Of a stretch of DNA of 47,220 nt, positions 1 to 7,414 are shown piece after piece. Location of the stretch: the NCBI GenBank assembly GCA_003223395.1, contig QHUZ01000042.1:1-47220 (forward strand), in the 5' to 3' direction. The stretch's first letter is position 1; each line of letters starts with the position of its first letter. A program made the translations under genes and the position numbers. A model generated the notes under the pieces. That model made no database searches. It was not told the origin of the DNA and saw only the letters and a program-made list of their open reading frames with translations. This stretch comes from Gemmatimonadota bacterium. GTDB lineage: Bacteria > Gemmatimonadota > Gemmatimonadetes > Gemmatimonadales > GWC2-71-9.

Positions 1-167
1 AGCTGGGCGCGGCGTATATGCTCACGTCGAATGTCAGCGTCGGGGGGACTGCGGGTCTTTCGGCCGGCTATCTCTCATTCAAGAACAACGATCCGGCGAG
101 TCGGGAAACAGGGCATGGCTACTATGACCGCATTCGGGTCATGGTTGCCCTGGGTCTGTACTTCTAG
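1..167 (+). CDS. C-terminal end of an outer-membrane beta-barrel protein (partial)
   Basis: The frame is open from the left edge to a TAG at 165-167. It gives about 54 residues: LGAAYMLTSNVSVGGTAGLS, a second strand-like segment with aromatics (SAGYLSF), then RIRVMVALGLYF. Alternating hydrophobic residues and a C-terminal Phe are typical of a last barrel strand recognised by BamA. The family cannot be named from this fragment. Its stop shares the bases CTAG with the stop of the convergent glycosyltransferase gene, so the two genes overlap by 4 bp and no terminator fits between them. Confidence 0.6.
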   Translation, partial: LGAAYMLTSNVSVGGTAGLSAGYLSFKNNDPASRETGHGYYDRIRVMVALGLYF

Positions 168-1276
168 AGGCGATAGCTCCGGCCCCGCCATTCGATCAGT
201 CGGTGACCGCGCCAGGCCGAGCGCAGCATGATGAACGCGACGACCGCTGAACCGAGTGGGTAGAGGAGCGCGTACCAGACCGGCGCTCGTTCCTTGACGT
301 ACACCAGGGTCCAGGTCAGCAACGAGGCGACCGTGGCGATGGCGGCCCAATGCCAGCCGGCGATAAGCCACAGGATTGGGGGCGCGAGCCAGAACAGCGC
401 CGGTAGCCACATCAAGTACGGAAGCACCGCACGGACGACCTTGATGGGCGGCGCCATGAGCGGCGCGCCTGACGCGAGATTCTTCGACCAGCCGGCAATG
501 ATCTCGTGCAGTGAGCCGTACATGCGCGTGGTCATGAATTCGCGCGCTTGGGCGATGAAGATGTCCTTGCCCGCGCGCACGTAGTTTTGCGCCAGCATGA
601 GGTCGTCGGTGACGCTGTGTTTGACCGCTGCGTGCGTGCCGACGGCCTCATAGGCAGCTCGGGTCGTCAAAATGAATTGCCCGTTTGCGATCGCGTTCCA
701 GTAGGTGCGGGTGCGGTTCATGGATGCGAGATAGGCGAAACGGCTCTCGAGCGCGACGAAGACATGCGGTTGGATCAGCCGCTCCCAGAACGTGCGCATC
801 TCCTGGCGCGGCAGCACGGTGAACAGATCGACGCGCTCGACCTGTAAGCCCCGCACCGCGCGCGGCACCAGCTCGGGCTCGTGCCTGGTATCGGCATCCG
901 CGAACAGCAGCAGCTCACCTCGGGCGACGTTGTAGCCCTGGACGATCGCCCACTGCTTGCCAAACCATCCCGCGGGCGGTTCCACACCACGCACGAGGCG
1001 CAGCCGATTTCCGGTGGCGGGCTTGACGATCTCAGCCGTGCCGTCGGTCGAGCGGTCGTCTACGACGATGACTTCGATAGGCGCGTACGTGGTGGCCAGC
1101 ACCGATCGCACGCAGCGCTCGATGTTGCGGGCCTCGTTGCGGGCCGGGATGATGATCGAGACGAGCGGGCCCGAGGTGAGCGGCTCATAGTCGCGCAGCC
1201 GGGGCCCGCGGATCAGGTAGCGAGACACGATGAGGAGCAGCGCCAAAATCCACGGCGCCGCGAGCAGCCAGCTCAT
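164..1276 (-). CDS. Family 2 glycosyltransferase, membrane-associated
   Basis: A 370-residue inverting GT-A glycosyltransferase. It has one N-terminal membrane segment (residues about 4-20), then the GT2 core with VSIIIPARNEARNIERC, the nucleotide-binding VVDDRS and the metal-binding DADT. The acceptor-side motif is T-D-D-L-M-L. Three or so hydrophobic segments lie between about residues 280 and 350, before a basic tail (WRGRSYRL). This layout resembles CrtQ/hopanoid-associated GT2 proteins that glycosylate lipids at the inner membrane; the acceptor cannot be read from the sequence. Its ATG overlaps the stop of the upstream symporter gene (ATGA), so the two are probably translationally coupled. 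Confidence 0.85.
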   Translation of the reverse strand: MSWLLAAPWILALLLIVSRYLIRGPRLRDYEPLTSGPLVSIIIPARNEARNIERCVRSVLATTYAPIEVIVVDDRSTDGTAEIVKPATGNRLRLVRGVEPPAGWFGKQWAIVQGYNVARGELLLFADADTRHEPELVPRAVRGLQVERVDLFTVLPRQEMRTFWERLIQPHVFVALESRFAYLASMNRTRTYWNAIANGQFILTTRAAYEAVGTHAAVKHSVTDDLMLAQNYVRAGKDIFIAQAREFMTTRMYGSLHEIIAGWSKNLASGAPLMAPPIKVVRAVLPYLMWLPALFWLAPPILWLIAGWHWAAIATVASLLTWTLVYVKERAPVWYALLYPLGSAVVAFIMLRSAWRGHRLIEWRGRSYRL

Positions 1277-2523
1277 TGCCGCGCTTCGAGCTTGCCGACG
1301 ACGGTGGCGGTGGCGAGATGGCCGGTGACGTTCGTCATCGTGCGGAACATGTCGGAGATGCGGTCCAGCCCCATCAGGATGCTGAGGCCCGCGATCGGCA
1401 GGCCGGTCGCCTGGAATGCGGGAAAGAGGCTGATCACACCGCCGGACGGGACCGCGGCGACGGTGAGCGACGCGAGAAACACCGCGATGCCCGCTTGCAG
1501 CATGTGGCCCGGGCCGAACGGGATGCCGTACAGCCGCGCGACGAACAGCACGGCGATCGCCTGAAACAGTGCGCTACCGGCCCGGTTGATGCTCGCGCCG
1601 AGCGGGAGCACGAAGCCGGAGACCGGCCGCGGAAGCTGCAGGTTCTTGTCGGCCGCGTCGAACAGATAGGGCAGTGCCGCCATCGAGGTCGTCGCCGAGA
1701 AGCCCATGAACATCGACGGGAACGCGGCGCGGAGGAAACGCCGCGGCGAGACGCGTGCGAGCAGCGCCACGCTGGGGAGGTAGACGAGTGCGTGCAGCAG
1801 CAGGACGCCGACAATGACGGCCGCGATGAACCACAGCATCGCGCGAACGATGTCCCAGCCGTAGCGCGCCGCAGTCGGCGCAACCAGCGCGAAGATGCCG
1901 ATGGGCGCAATCGCCAGCACCCAGTGCACGATCCGGATTAGCGCATCGGTCGCGGCCTCGGCGATGTGAATGAGCGGCGTCCGCCGCTCGATGGGGAGCG
2001 TGGCGGTCGCAATCGCGAAGATCGTCACGAACACGATGACCGGCAGCAGGTTGCCGTCCGCCGCCGCCTTGAACGGATTCGCCGGCACGAGCTGGACGAG
2101 GAACTGGACACCCGTCGGGAGGGTCTCCGTCGCCCTCTGAATGGCGGAGGGGTCGGCCGCTGCGGCCTGGAGCACGGTCTGCTTGTCGGGCGACACCGCC
2201 GCGGTGGGCAGCATCACGCTCCCGATCGCGAATCCGAGCGCGATCGCGATGATCGATGTGGCCCAGAAGTACGCGAGCGTGCGTACGACCAGCCGGCCGA
2301 GCATCCGCAGCTCGCCGAGCTTGGCGAGTCCGGCAAACAGCGCGGTTGCCACCAGGGGAATCGCGACCATCGACAACAGGTTCTTGAAGATGTCGCCGAT
2401 CGGCTGAATAGCGGCCAACGCGTTGGCGAGCGCCGGGTGCTGCTGCTCCGCGAGCGTGGCCGCGAGCAGGCCCAGCAACAGGCCCGACAGCAGGCCGATT
2501 CCCATCCACACGTGGCTTCTCAT
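1273..2523 (-). CDS. Dicarboxylate/amino acid:cation symporter (DAACS family)
   Basis: About 416 residues of a GltP/DctA-type secondary transporter, a trimer with elevator fold that couples H+ or Na+ to uptake of C4-dicarboxylates or acidic amino acids. Visible family features are the N-terminal helix followed by G-D-I-F-K-N-L-L-S-M-V-A-I-P-L, the serine/threonine-rich hairpin GFSATTSMAALPYLFD (HP1-like) and the HP2/TM8 region PLGASINRAGSALFQAIAVLFVA. The last of these replaces the usual N-M-D-G with N-R-A-G. I chose MRSHVWMGIG at 2523 because the 13 codons upstream run into the divergent gene's promoter and are not hydrophobic. The substrate is unknown. Confidence 0.88.
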   Translation of the reverse strand: MRSHVWMGIGLLSGLLLGLLAATLAEQQHPALANALAAIQPIGDIFKNLLSMVAIPLVATALFAGLAKLGELRMLGRLVVRTLAYFWATSIIAIALGFAIGSVMLPTAAVSPDKQTVLQAAAADPSAIQRATETLPTGVQFLVQLVPANPFKAAADGNLLPVIVFVTIFAIATATLPIERRTPLIHIAEAATDALIRIVHWVLAIAPIGIFALVAPTAARYGWDIVRAMLWFIAAVIVGVLLLHALVYLPSVALLARVSPRRFLRAAFPSMFMGFSATTSMAALPYLFDAADKNLQLPRPVSGFVLPLGASINRAGSALFQAIAVLFVARLYGIPFGPGHMLQAGIAVFLASLTVAAVPSGGVISLFPAFQATGLPIAGLSILMGLDRISDMFRTMTNVTGHLATATVVGKLEARQ

Positions 2524-2534
2524 TGGATGTCGGC

Positions 2535-2540
2535 TATTAT
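2535..2540 (+). promoter_or_regulatory. -10 box (TATTAT) of a probable leaderless mRNA
   Basis: TATTAT ends 6 nt before the ATG at 2547 and there is no Shine-Dalgarno sequence. The distance fits transcription starting at or next to the ATG. Only 23 bp separate the two divergent start codons, so promoters for both strands must overlap the genes. Confidence 0.45.
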
Positions 2541-2546
2541 ATCGCC

Positions 2547-3341
2547 ATGCCTGACACCACACACGCGCAGGTAAAAACTCCGAAGTGGGCTCTCATCCTG
2601 GGCGCCTCGAGCGGGTTCGGGGAAGGGGCGGCCAGGGCGCTCGCGCAGGCCGGCTATGATATCGTGGGCGTGCACCTGGACCGCAAGGCGGGTCTCGAGC
2701 ACGTCGCCGAGATCCGCCGCGACATCGAAAAGCTGGGCCGCAAGACGCAGTACTTCAACATCAACGCCGCCGACGAGGAGAAGCGCACCGAAGTCCTCGC
2801 CGATCTTACCAAACAGAAGCTGAACGTCGCGGTGCTGCTGCATTCGCTCGCGTTCGGCACGTTGAAGCCGTACATCGGGGACGACGTTCTGAACAAAGCC
2901 AATATCGACATGACGTTGGACGTGATGGCGCACTCGCTGGTGTACTGGTCGCAGGGCGTCGTCAAGAACGGGCTGATGGGGAAGGGGGGCCGGATCTTCT
3001 CGATGACATCGTCCGGCTCGACGCGCGTGTTTGCGACGTACGGCGCGGTCTCGGCGGCGAAGGCGGCGCTCGAATCGCACACGAGGCAGCTCGCGCTGGA
3101 GCTGGCCTCTCACGAGATCACGGTGAACGCCCTCCGCGGCGGCGTCACCGACACGCCCGCGCTTCGCAAGATTCCGGGGAACGAAAAGCTCGTCGAAATC
3201 GCCACGCAGCGGAATCCGCACCACCGGCTCACGACACCCGCCGATCTCGGCGGCGCGATCGTGGCGCTGTCGCGTCCCGAGGCCGACTGGATCACGGGCA
3301 ACGTGATCAACGTCGACGGTGGTGAGGAGGTGTCGGCTTAG
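2547..3341 (+). CDS. FabL-like enoyl-[ACP] reductase (SDR superfamily)
   Basis: A 264-residue Rossmann protein with the nucleotide-binding loop G-A-S-S-G-F-G (residues 19-25). The active-site Tyr165 and Lys172 are spaced Y-x6-K, which is the enoyl-ACP reductase pattern (FabI/FabL), not the ordinary SDR Y-x3-K. The end, G-N-V-I-N-V-D-G-G, and the N-A-L-R-G-G-V-T-D-T segment resemble Bacillus FabL as I remember it. The expected role is NAD(P)H reduction of the 2-enoyl bond in the last step of type II fatty-acid elongation. An earlier ATG at 2523 is possible, but MPDTTH fits both family length and the adjacent -10 box. A related SDR with another enoyl substrate is the alternative. Confidence 0.75.
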   Translation: MPDTTHAQVKTPKWALILGASSGFGEGAARALAQAGYDIVGVHLDRKAGLEHVAEIRRDIEKLGRKTQYFNINAADEEKRTEVLADLTKQKLNVAVLLHSLAFGTLKPYIGDDVLNKANIDMTLDVMAHSLVYWSQGVVKNGLMGKGGRIFSMTSSGSTRVFATYGAVSAAKAALESHTRQLALELASHEITVNALRGGVTDTPALRKIPGNEKLVEIATQRNPHHRLTTPADLGGAIVALSRPEADWITGNVINVDGGEEVSA

Positions 3342-3368
3342 GAGCTGGGAGTTAGGAGTCGGGAGCCA
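3341..3368 (+). repeat. Tandem heptamers GGAGNNR (4 units) supplying a ribosome-binding site
   Basis: Four 7-bp units in a row: GGAGCTG, GGAGTTA, GGAGTCG, GGAGCCA. They begin on the last base of the reductase stop codon and end 2 bp before the GTG of the Nudix gene. The last GGAG lies 5 nt before that GTG, so the repeat itself is the Shine-Dalgarno sequence. The same unit recurs at 8327-8354 and 42419-42446. Confidence 0.8.
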
Positions 3369-3370
3369 GG

Positions 3371-3949
3371 GTGACTGCCACGCTGGAAGCAGCGCGTCGC
3401 AAACTGCGCAATTACCAGCCCGTAGAGATTCCTTTCGAGAGTGGGATGATCGCGGCGGCGGTCGCCGTGGTGTTGCACGACGGCAACGATGGCATCGAAG
3501 CGCTCTTCATCCATCGCGCCGTGCGCGCCGGCGATGTCTGGTCGGGCCAGATCGCCTTTCCCGGCGGCCGCCGCGATCCCGGCGACGCCGATCTCCTGGC
3601 AACGGCAATCCGCGAAACGATGGAAGAGGTGGGTGTGGACCTGTCGTCCGCTGAGCGACTTGGTGTGCTCGACGACCTCTACCCGCGGACGCCGGTGTTG
3701 CCCCCCGTCGTCGTCCGTCCATTTGTATTCGCGTTGACATCCCGGCCGCCAATTGTCGTCAGCTCAGAGGTCCAGGACGCCTTTTGGGTCTCCTTCCGGG
3801 CTCTCCAAGCCCCAGGGGTGGCAGGGACCGTTACTGTCGATCATCCTGGCATCCCCAGACGCGCAATGCCTGCATATACACTAGGGAATCACACTATCTG
3901 GGGGATGAGCGAGCGTATTCTCACACCGTTAATTAGCCTAGTTTCTTAG
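3371..3949 (+). CDS. Nudix hydrolase, CoA pyrophosphatase (NudL) type
   Basis: A 192-residue Nudix protein. The Nudix box reads G-G-R-R-D-P-G-D then R-E-T-M-E-E-V-G-V; the acidic R-E..E-E core that binds Mg/Mn is intact. The extension before the box (R-A-G-D-V-W-S-G-Q-I-A-F-P-G-G-R) is characteristic of the CoA-type subgroup, which splits coenzyme A or acyl-CoA into phosphopantetheine and 3',5'-ADP. The start is GTG at 3371, preceded by GGAG. The 3' end becomes A+T-rich and leads into the mntR control region. Substrate is inferred from the subgroup signature only. Confidence 0.8.
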   Translation: MTATLEAARRKLRNYQPVEIPFESGMIAAAVAVVLHDGNDGIEALFIHRAVRAGDVWSGQIAFPGGRRDPGDADLLATAIRETMEEVGVDLSSAERLGVLDDLYPRTPVLPPVVVRPFVFALTSRPPIVVSSEVQDAFWVSFRALQAPGVAGTVTVDHPGIPRRAMPAYTLGNHTIWGMSERILTPLISLVS

Positions 3950-3972
3950 TCCTACAAAATCCACATCTTCGC

Positions 3973-4003
3973 TTGACAATATTTGAGATTTAGGCTAGCC
4001 TAA
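3973..4003 (+). promoter_or_regulatory. mntR promoter with DtxR/MntR-type palindromic operator
   Basis: A consensus -35 TTGACA (3973-3978) is followed after 17 bp by TAGCCT (3996-4001) as -10. The -10 is embedded in a perfect 14-bp palindrome, TTAGGCTAGCCTAA (3990-4003). This matches the half-site layout of DtxR/IdeR/MntR boxes (TTAGGTTAG-like). Binding there would block RNA polymerase, giving metal-dependent autorepression of the operon. A partial match, TTAGCCTAG, lies at 3933-3941 and could be a weaker second site. Confidence 0.75.
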
Positions 4004-4028
4004 TGCCCTGTCTCGTTGACAGGGCATT
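4002..4028 (+). promoter_or_regulatory. 11-bp perfect inverted repeat in the mntR leader
   Basis: AATGCCCTGTC (4002-4012) and GACAGGGCATT (4018-4028) are exact reverse complements around the 5-nt loop TCGTT. The repeat abuts the operator palindrome and ends 4 nt before the GGAG ribosome-binding site. If transcribed it is a strong hairpin just ahead of that site; as DNA it could be a second operator near +1. The data do not decide between these. Confidence 0.6.
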
Positions 4029-4041
4029 GCCCGGAGCTTGG

Positions 4042-4737
4042 ATGAACGCCGCGACCCGCTCGCCACAGCCACCGCTGACGCGGTCCGTCGAGGACTATCT
4101 GAAGTCGGTCTTTCATCTCACCAGTCAGGGCGGTTTCGCGACGACGAGCGATATCGCGGAAATGCTGGAAGTCGCACCGCCGTCGGTCAGCGGCATGATG
4201 AAGCGGCTCTCCGAGACCGGACTCATCGAGCACGTGCCGTATCGCGGCGTGCAGCTCACTCCTCAAGGGCGCCGGGCCGCGCTCCAAATGATCCGCCGTC
4301 ATCGCATTCTCGAGTCGTATCTCACCAGCAAGCTCGGCTACGACTGGGGGGACGTACACGTCGAAGCGGAACAGCTGGAGCATGCCGTCTCGGAGAAGCT
4401 GATCGAGCGTATGGCAGACGCGCTCGGCGAGCCGCGCTACGATCCACACGGCGCGCCGATTCCGACGGCGGCGGGTGAAATCGAAGAAGCGGAGCTCGTG
4501 ACGCTCGCCGACATCGCGGTGGGCAGCAGTGTCGTGCTGCGGGAAGTCGGCGACGAGAACACGGAGCGCCTGCACTACCTCGCCGAGCAGGGGCTGATCC
4601 CGGGCGTGCAGCTGACCGTGATCGACCGGCAGCCGTTCAACGGCCCCACGATCGTGCGGCTGGGCGACGGCACCACCCGCGTCGTGGGTCAGGAGCTCGC
4701 GTTGCTGCTCTTCTGCCGGCCGGTCGATGGCGAATAG
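4042..4737 (+). CDS. mntR: Manganese-dependent DtxR-family repressor MntR
   Basis: A 231-residue regulator in three parts: winged helix (T-T-S-D-I-A-E-M-L...P-P-S-V-S recognition helix, residues 35-60), metal/dimer domain (about 75-145), and a C-terminal FeoA/SH3-like domain (about 150-225). Metal ligands visible by alignment to DtxR and Bacillus MntR from memory are Asp18, His87, Glu91, Glu110, Glu113 and His114. Glu110 stands where iron-sensing DtxR has Cys102, and Mn sensors have Glu there, so Mn2+ is the likely co-repressor. ATG 4042 was chosen because GGAG lies 5 nt upstream; ATG 4003 lies inside the operator. It overlaps mntH by 11 bp, matching its expected target. Confidence 0.9.
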   Translation: MNAATRSPQPPLTRSVEDYLKSVFHLTSQGGFATTSDIAEMLEVAPPSVSGMMKRLSETGLIEHVPYRGVQLTPQGRRAALQMIRRHRILESYLTSKLGYDWGDVHVEAEQLEHAVSEKLIERMADALGEPRYDPHGAPIPTAAGEIEEAELVTLADIAVGSSVVLREVGDENTERLHYLAEQGLIPGVQLTVIDRQPFNGPTIVRLGDGTTRVVGQELALLLFCRPVDGE

Positions 4738-6067
4738 CGCGATCGACGCCGGCTGGCGGCACCCGCGGCTCGCACCGAGCCTCGCGGAAGTCTACCGCAC
4801 CGTTCCAATCAGACAGGGCGGTTGGTGGAAGAAGGCGCTCGCATTCGCGGGGCCGGGCTATCTCGTCGCCGTGGGTTACATGGATCCCGGCAACTGGGCC
4901 ACCGATCTCGCAGGCGGCGCGAGGTTCGGCTACACGCTGCTGACCGTCATCCTGCTGTCCAACCTGATGGCGATTCTGTTGCAGGGTCTCGCCGCGAAAC
5001 TCGGCATCGTGACCGGCCGCGATCTGGCGCAGGCGTGCCGCGATCACTACTCGCGGCCGGTGTCCTTTTTCTTGTGGGTCATTTGCGAGATCGCGATCGC
5101 CGCGTGTGATCTCGCGGAGGTCATCGGCTCGGCGATCGCGTTGAACCTGCTGTTCGGGATTCCGCTGCCCTGGGGCATCGCGATCACCGCGCTCGACGTG
5201 CTGATCGTGCTCTACATGCAGCAAAAGGGATTCCGGCTGCTCGAGGCGCTGGTCGTCGTGCTGATCGCGACGATCGCCGGTTGCTTCCTGTTCGAGATTC
5301 TCATCTCCAAGCCCGATGCCGGCGCGGTGTTCGCGGGATTCATCCCGCGCGCATCGATTCTCAAAGACCCCGACAAGCTGTACATCGCGATCGGCATCCT
5401 GGGCGCGACCGTGATGCCCCACAACCTGTATCTCCACTCCTCCGTGGTGCAGACGCGCAGTTACGACGAGACCGCGGCGGGCAGACGCGAGGCAGTGAAG
5501 TTCGCGTTCATCGATTCGACCGTCGCGCTCTCGTTCGCCCTGTTCATCAACGCGGCGATCCTGATCGTCGCGGCGGCCACGTTCCATCGCGCCGGTGAAA
5601 CAGGCGTCGCGGAGATCCAGGACGCCTACCGCCTACTGACGCCGCTGCTCGGCGTCACCGGAGCCAGCGCGGTGTTCGCTTTCGCGCTGCTGGCATCCGG
5701 TCAGAACTCGACGCTGACCGGGACACTCGCTGGTCAAATAGTGATGGAAGGATTCCTGAACATCCGGATCCGGCCCTGGCTCCGGCGGCTCATCACGCGC
5801 TTGATCGCGATTGTGCCCGCGGCACTGACGGCTATTTTCTGGGGAGAACACGGCACCGCCCAACTCCTGATTCTGAGCCAGGTGATCCTGAGTTTGCAGC
5901 TCTCCTTCGCCGTCTTCCCGCTCGTGATGTTCACTTCAGACCGTCTGAAGATGGGGGAGTTCGTGAATCCCCGGTGGCTCAAAATCCTGGCGTATGTGGT
6001 TGCGGTCTTCATCGCTGCCCTGAACGCCTACCTGCTGGTACGGGTCGTTGGCGGCTGGGTCAGCTGA
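4727..6067 (+). CDS. mntH: Nramp-family Mn2+ transporter MntH
   Basis: 446 residues with about eleven hydrophobic helices. The two unwound metal-binding motifs of the family are present: Asp53-Pro-Gly-Asn56 in TM1 and Met230-Pro-His232 in TM6. The Met favours Mn2+/Fe2+ over Ca2+/Mg2+ in characterised Nramp proteins. The protein brings divalent metal into the cytoplasm with protons. It starts inside the end of mntR and its TGA overlaps the next ATG (TGATG), so mntR, mntH and the stress protein are one coupled unit, expected to be repressed by Mn-loaded MntR. Confidence 0.93.
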   Translation: MANSAIDAGWRHPRLAPSLAEVYRTVPIRQGGWWKKALAFAGPGYLVAVGYMDPGNWATDLAGGARFGYTLLTVILLSNLMAILLQGLAAKLGIVTGRDLAQACRDHYSRPVSFFLWVICEIAIAACDLAEVIGSAIALNLLFGIPLPWGIAITALDVLIVLYMQQKGFRLLEALVVVLIATIAGCFLFEILISKPDAGAVFAGFIPRASILKDPDKLYIAIGILGATVMPHNLYLHSSVVQTRSYDETAAGRREAVKFAFIDSTVALSFALFINAAILIVAAATFHRAGETGVAEIQDAYRLLTPLLGVTGASAVFAFALLASGQNSTLTGTLAGQIVMEGFLNIRIRPWLRRLITRLIAIVPAALTAIFWGEHGTAQLLILSQVILSLQLSFAVFPLVMFTSDRLKMGEFVNPRWLKILAYVVAVFIAALNAYLLVRVVGGWVS

Positions 6068-6501
6068 TGTATAAGCGCATCCTGGTGCCGCTGGAAAATG
6101 GCCCGGCCGACGCCGCCATACTCACGCACGTCAGCGGCCTCGCGAAGCTCCTCGGCGCCCAGGTCCTATTGCTGCATGTCGCGGATGGGTGGGCGGCGCG
6201 GAATATGGAACAGCTCAACCTGCGCGAATCGCAGGAAATGAAAGAAGACCGGGCGTACCTGGAGCGGGTGTCGCAGGAGCTGCGGCAGGCGGGCATCGAT
6301 GTGGACGCAGTGCTGGCGGCTGGTGACCCCGCCAAGGAGATCGCGGCGACTGCCGAGCGGGAGAAGGTCGATTTAATCGCGATGGCGACTCACGGGCACT
6401 CGTTGCTGAGCGACGTGGTTCATGGCACCACCGCGACAGCATTGCGACACGTCAGCCGGATTCCGATCCTGATGGTGCGCGCGCCTGCTCCAACCCCTTG
6501 A
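6067..6501 (+). CDS. Universal stress protein (UspA family)
   Basis: 144 residues with the single-domain Usp layout: [12 protein letters not shown] start, central helices, and the nucleotide-loop region G-D-P-A-K-E-I, then M-A-T-H-G-H-S-L-L-S-D-V-V-H-G-T-T. The usual G-2x-G-9x-G(S/T) pattern is degenerate because the second Gly is Leu. It is probably a cytoplasmic dimer; whether it binds ATP is uncertain. Position directly after mntH in the Mn operon suggests a role in Mn limitation or oxidative stress (inference). Its last 50 bp overlap the convergent gene's 3' end. Confidence 0.85.
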   Translation: MYKRILVPLENGPADAAILTHVSGLAKLLGAQVLLLHVADGWAARNMEQLNLRESQEMKEDRAYLERVSQELRQAGIDVDAVLAAGDPAKEIAATAEREKVDLIAMATHGHSLLSDVVHGTTATALRHVSRIPILMVRAPAPTP

Positions 6502-7414
6502 GAATGGCGCTGAGACGGCGGTCTCGCGCTTCCCGCAGGAACTCGACCTTCCCCTTGTAAGCCCTTTCAATCGACTGGATGAGCGCCCGCTGCTCCTCGG
6601 GATCGAGCTGCGCCCAATGGGCGAGCTGTTGCCACCAGCTCTCGAAGCTCGCCAACAGGTGCTGCGTGAAGCTGCGGATCCCGCCTTCCCCCGCCGCCAG
6701 GTGGTAGGTGAGGTGGGGGCCCGCCGCGGCCCAGCCGATCGCCGGACCGAGCGAGACCGCGCGATCGAGCTCATCCACGCTGATCACACCACGCAGGACC
6801 AGGTCGATGCATTCCCGCCACACGGCCGCGGACACCCGTCCCACGACGTACCCGGGAATCGACTTCTTGAGGACGATCGGGAAGCGGCCGAGGGAGCGAA
6901 GGTACTCGACCGCGCGATTCATGCTGGCGGCCGACGTCCGATCTTCCGGCACCACCTCGACGAGCGGAATCAGCTCCGGCGGACTCAGCGGGTGGGTGAC
7001 GAGGCAACGGTCGAGCCGGCGCATGCGGCCGAAGATCTCCGTCGGCGGCAGGCCGCTCGATGACGAGCTGATCAGCGCGTCGTCCCCCGCCTGCTGTTCG
7101 ATGCCCACGAGAATCTTCTGCTTCGCCCCCACGTCTTCGTGAATCGCCTCGATGATCCAATCGGCGTCCTGGACCGCTTCGGAGAGAAACTGCGCGCGCA
7201 CCAGCTCCGTGAGGCCGCGCTCCACGATGCTCTCCGGCGCGCGATCGAGAGCTACGAGCGCGCGCGTGCGTCGCTCGACTTCGATCGACGCGCGCTCCAT
7301 GGTCCCGGGGTTCAAGTCGAAGATCGCCACCGGCCATCCGGCCGACGCGCACAACGCCGCCCAGCCGACGCCGATGTCGCCGGCGCCTATCACGGCAACC
7401 TTGCGGGGAATCAC
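6452..7414 (-). CDS. 3-hydroxyacyl-CoA dehydrogenase-family protein
   Basis: 320 residues. The N-terminal Rossmann domain has G-A-G-D-I-G (residues 11-16) and the acidic NAD-selective turn F-D-L-N-P. The motif E-A-I-H-E-D and the catalytic-region S-S-S-S-G then T-H-P-L-S-P-P follow. The C-terminal half is the helical 3HCDH domain (P-G-Y-V-V-G-R...). Size and lack of a hydratase domain resemble stand-alone lambda-crystallin, hydroxybutyryl-CoA or carnitine dehydrogenases; the substrate is not known. The GTG start overlaps the nucleoside-hydrolase stop (GTGA). The 3' end overlaps the universal stress protein gene by 50 bp, tail to tail. Confidence 0.82.
   Translation of the reverse strand: MIPRKVAVIGAGDIGVGWAALCASAGWPVAIFDLNPGTMERASIEVERRTRALVALDRAPESIVERGLTELVRAQFLSEAVQDADWIIEAIHEDVGAKQKILVGIEQQAGDDALISSSSSGLPPTEIFGRMRRLDRCLVTHPLSPPELIPLVEVVPEDRTSAASMNRAVEYLRSLGRFPIVLKKSIPGYVVGRVSAAVWRECIDLVLRGVISVDELDRAVSLGPAIGWAAAGPHLTYHLAAGEGGIRSFTQHLLASFESWWQQLAHWAQLDPEEQRALIQSIERAYKGKVEFLREARDRRLSAILKGLEQARAPSGSESG

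Noticed and set aside
4003-4041. ATG 4003 as the mntR start
   Set aside because: It lies within the operator and hairpin, has no ribosome site, and adds 13 residues not expected before the winged helix.
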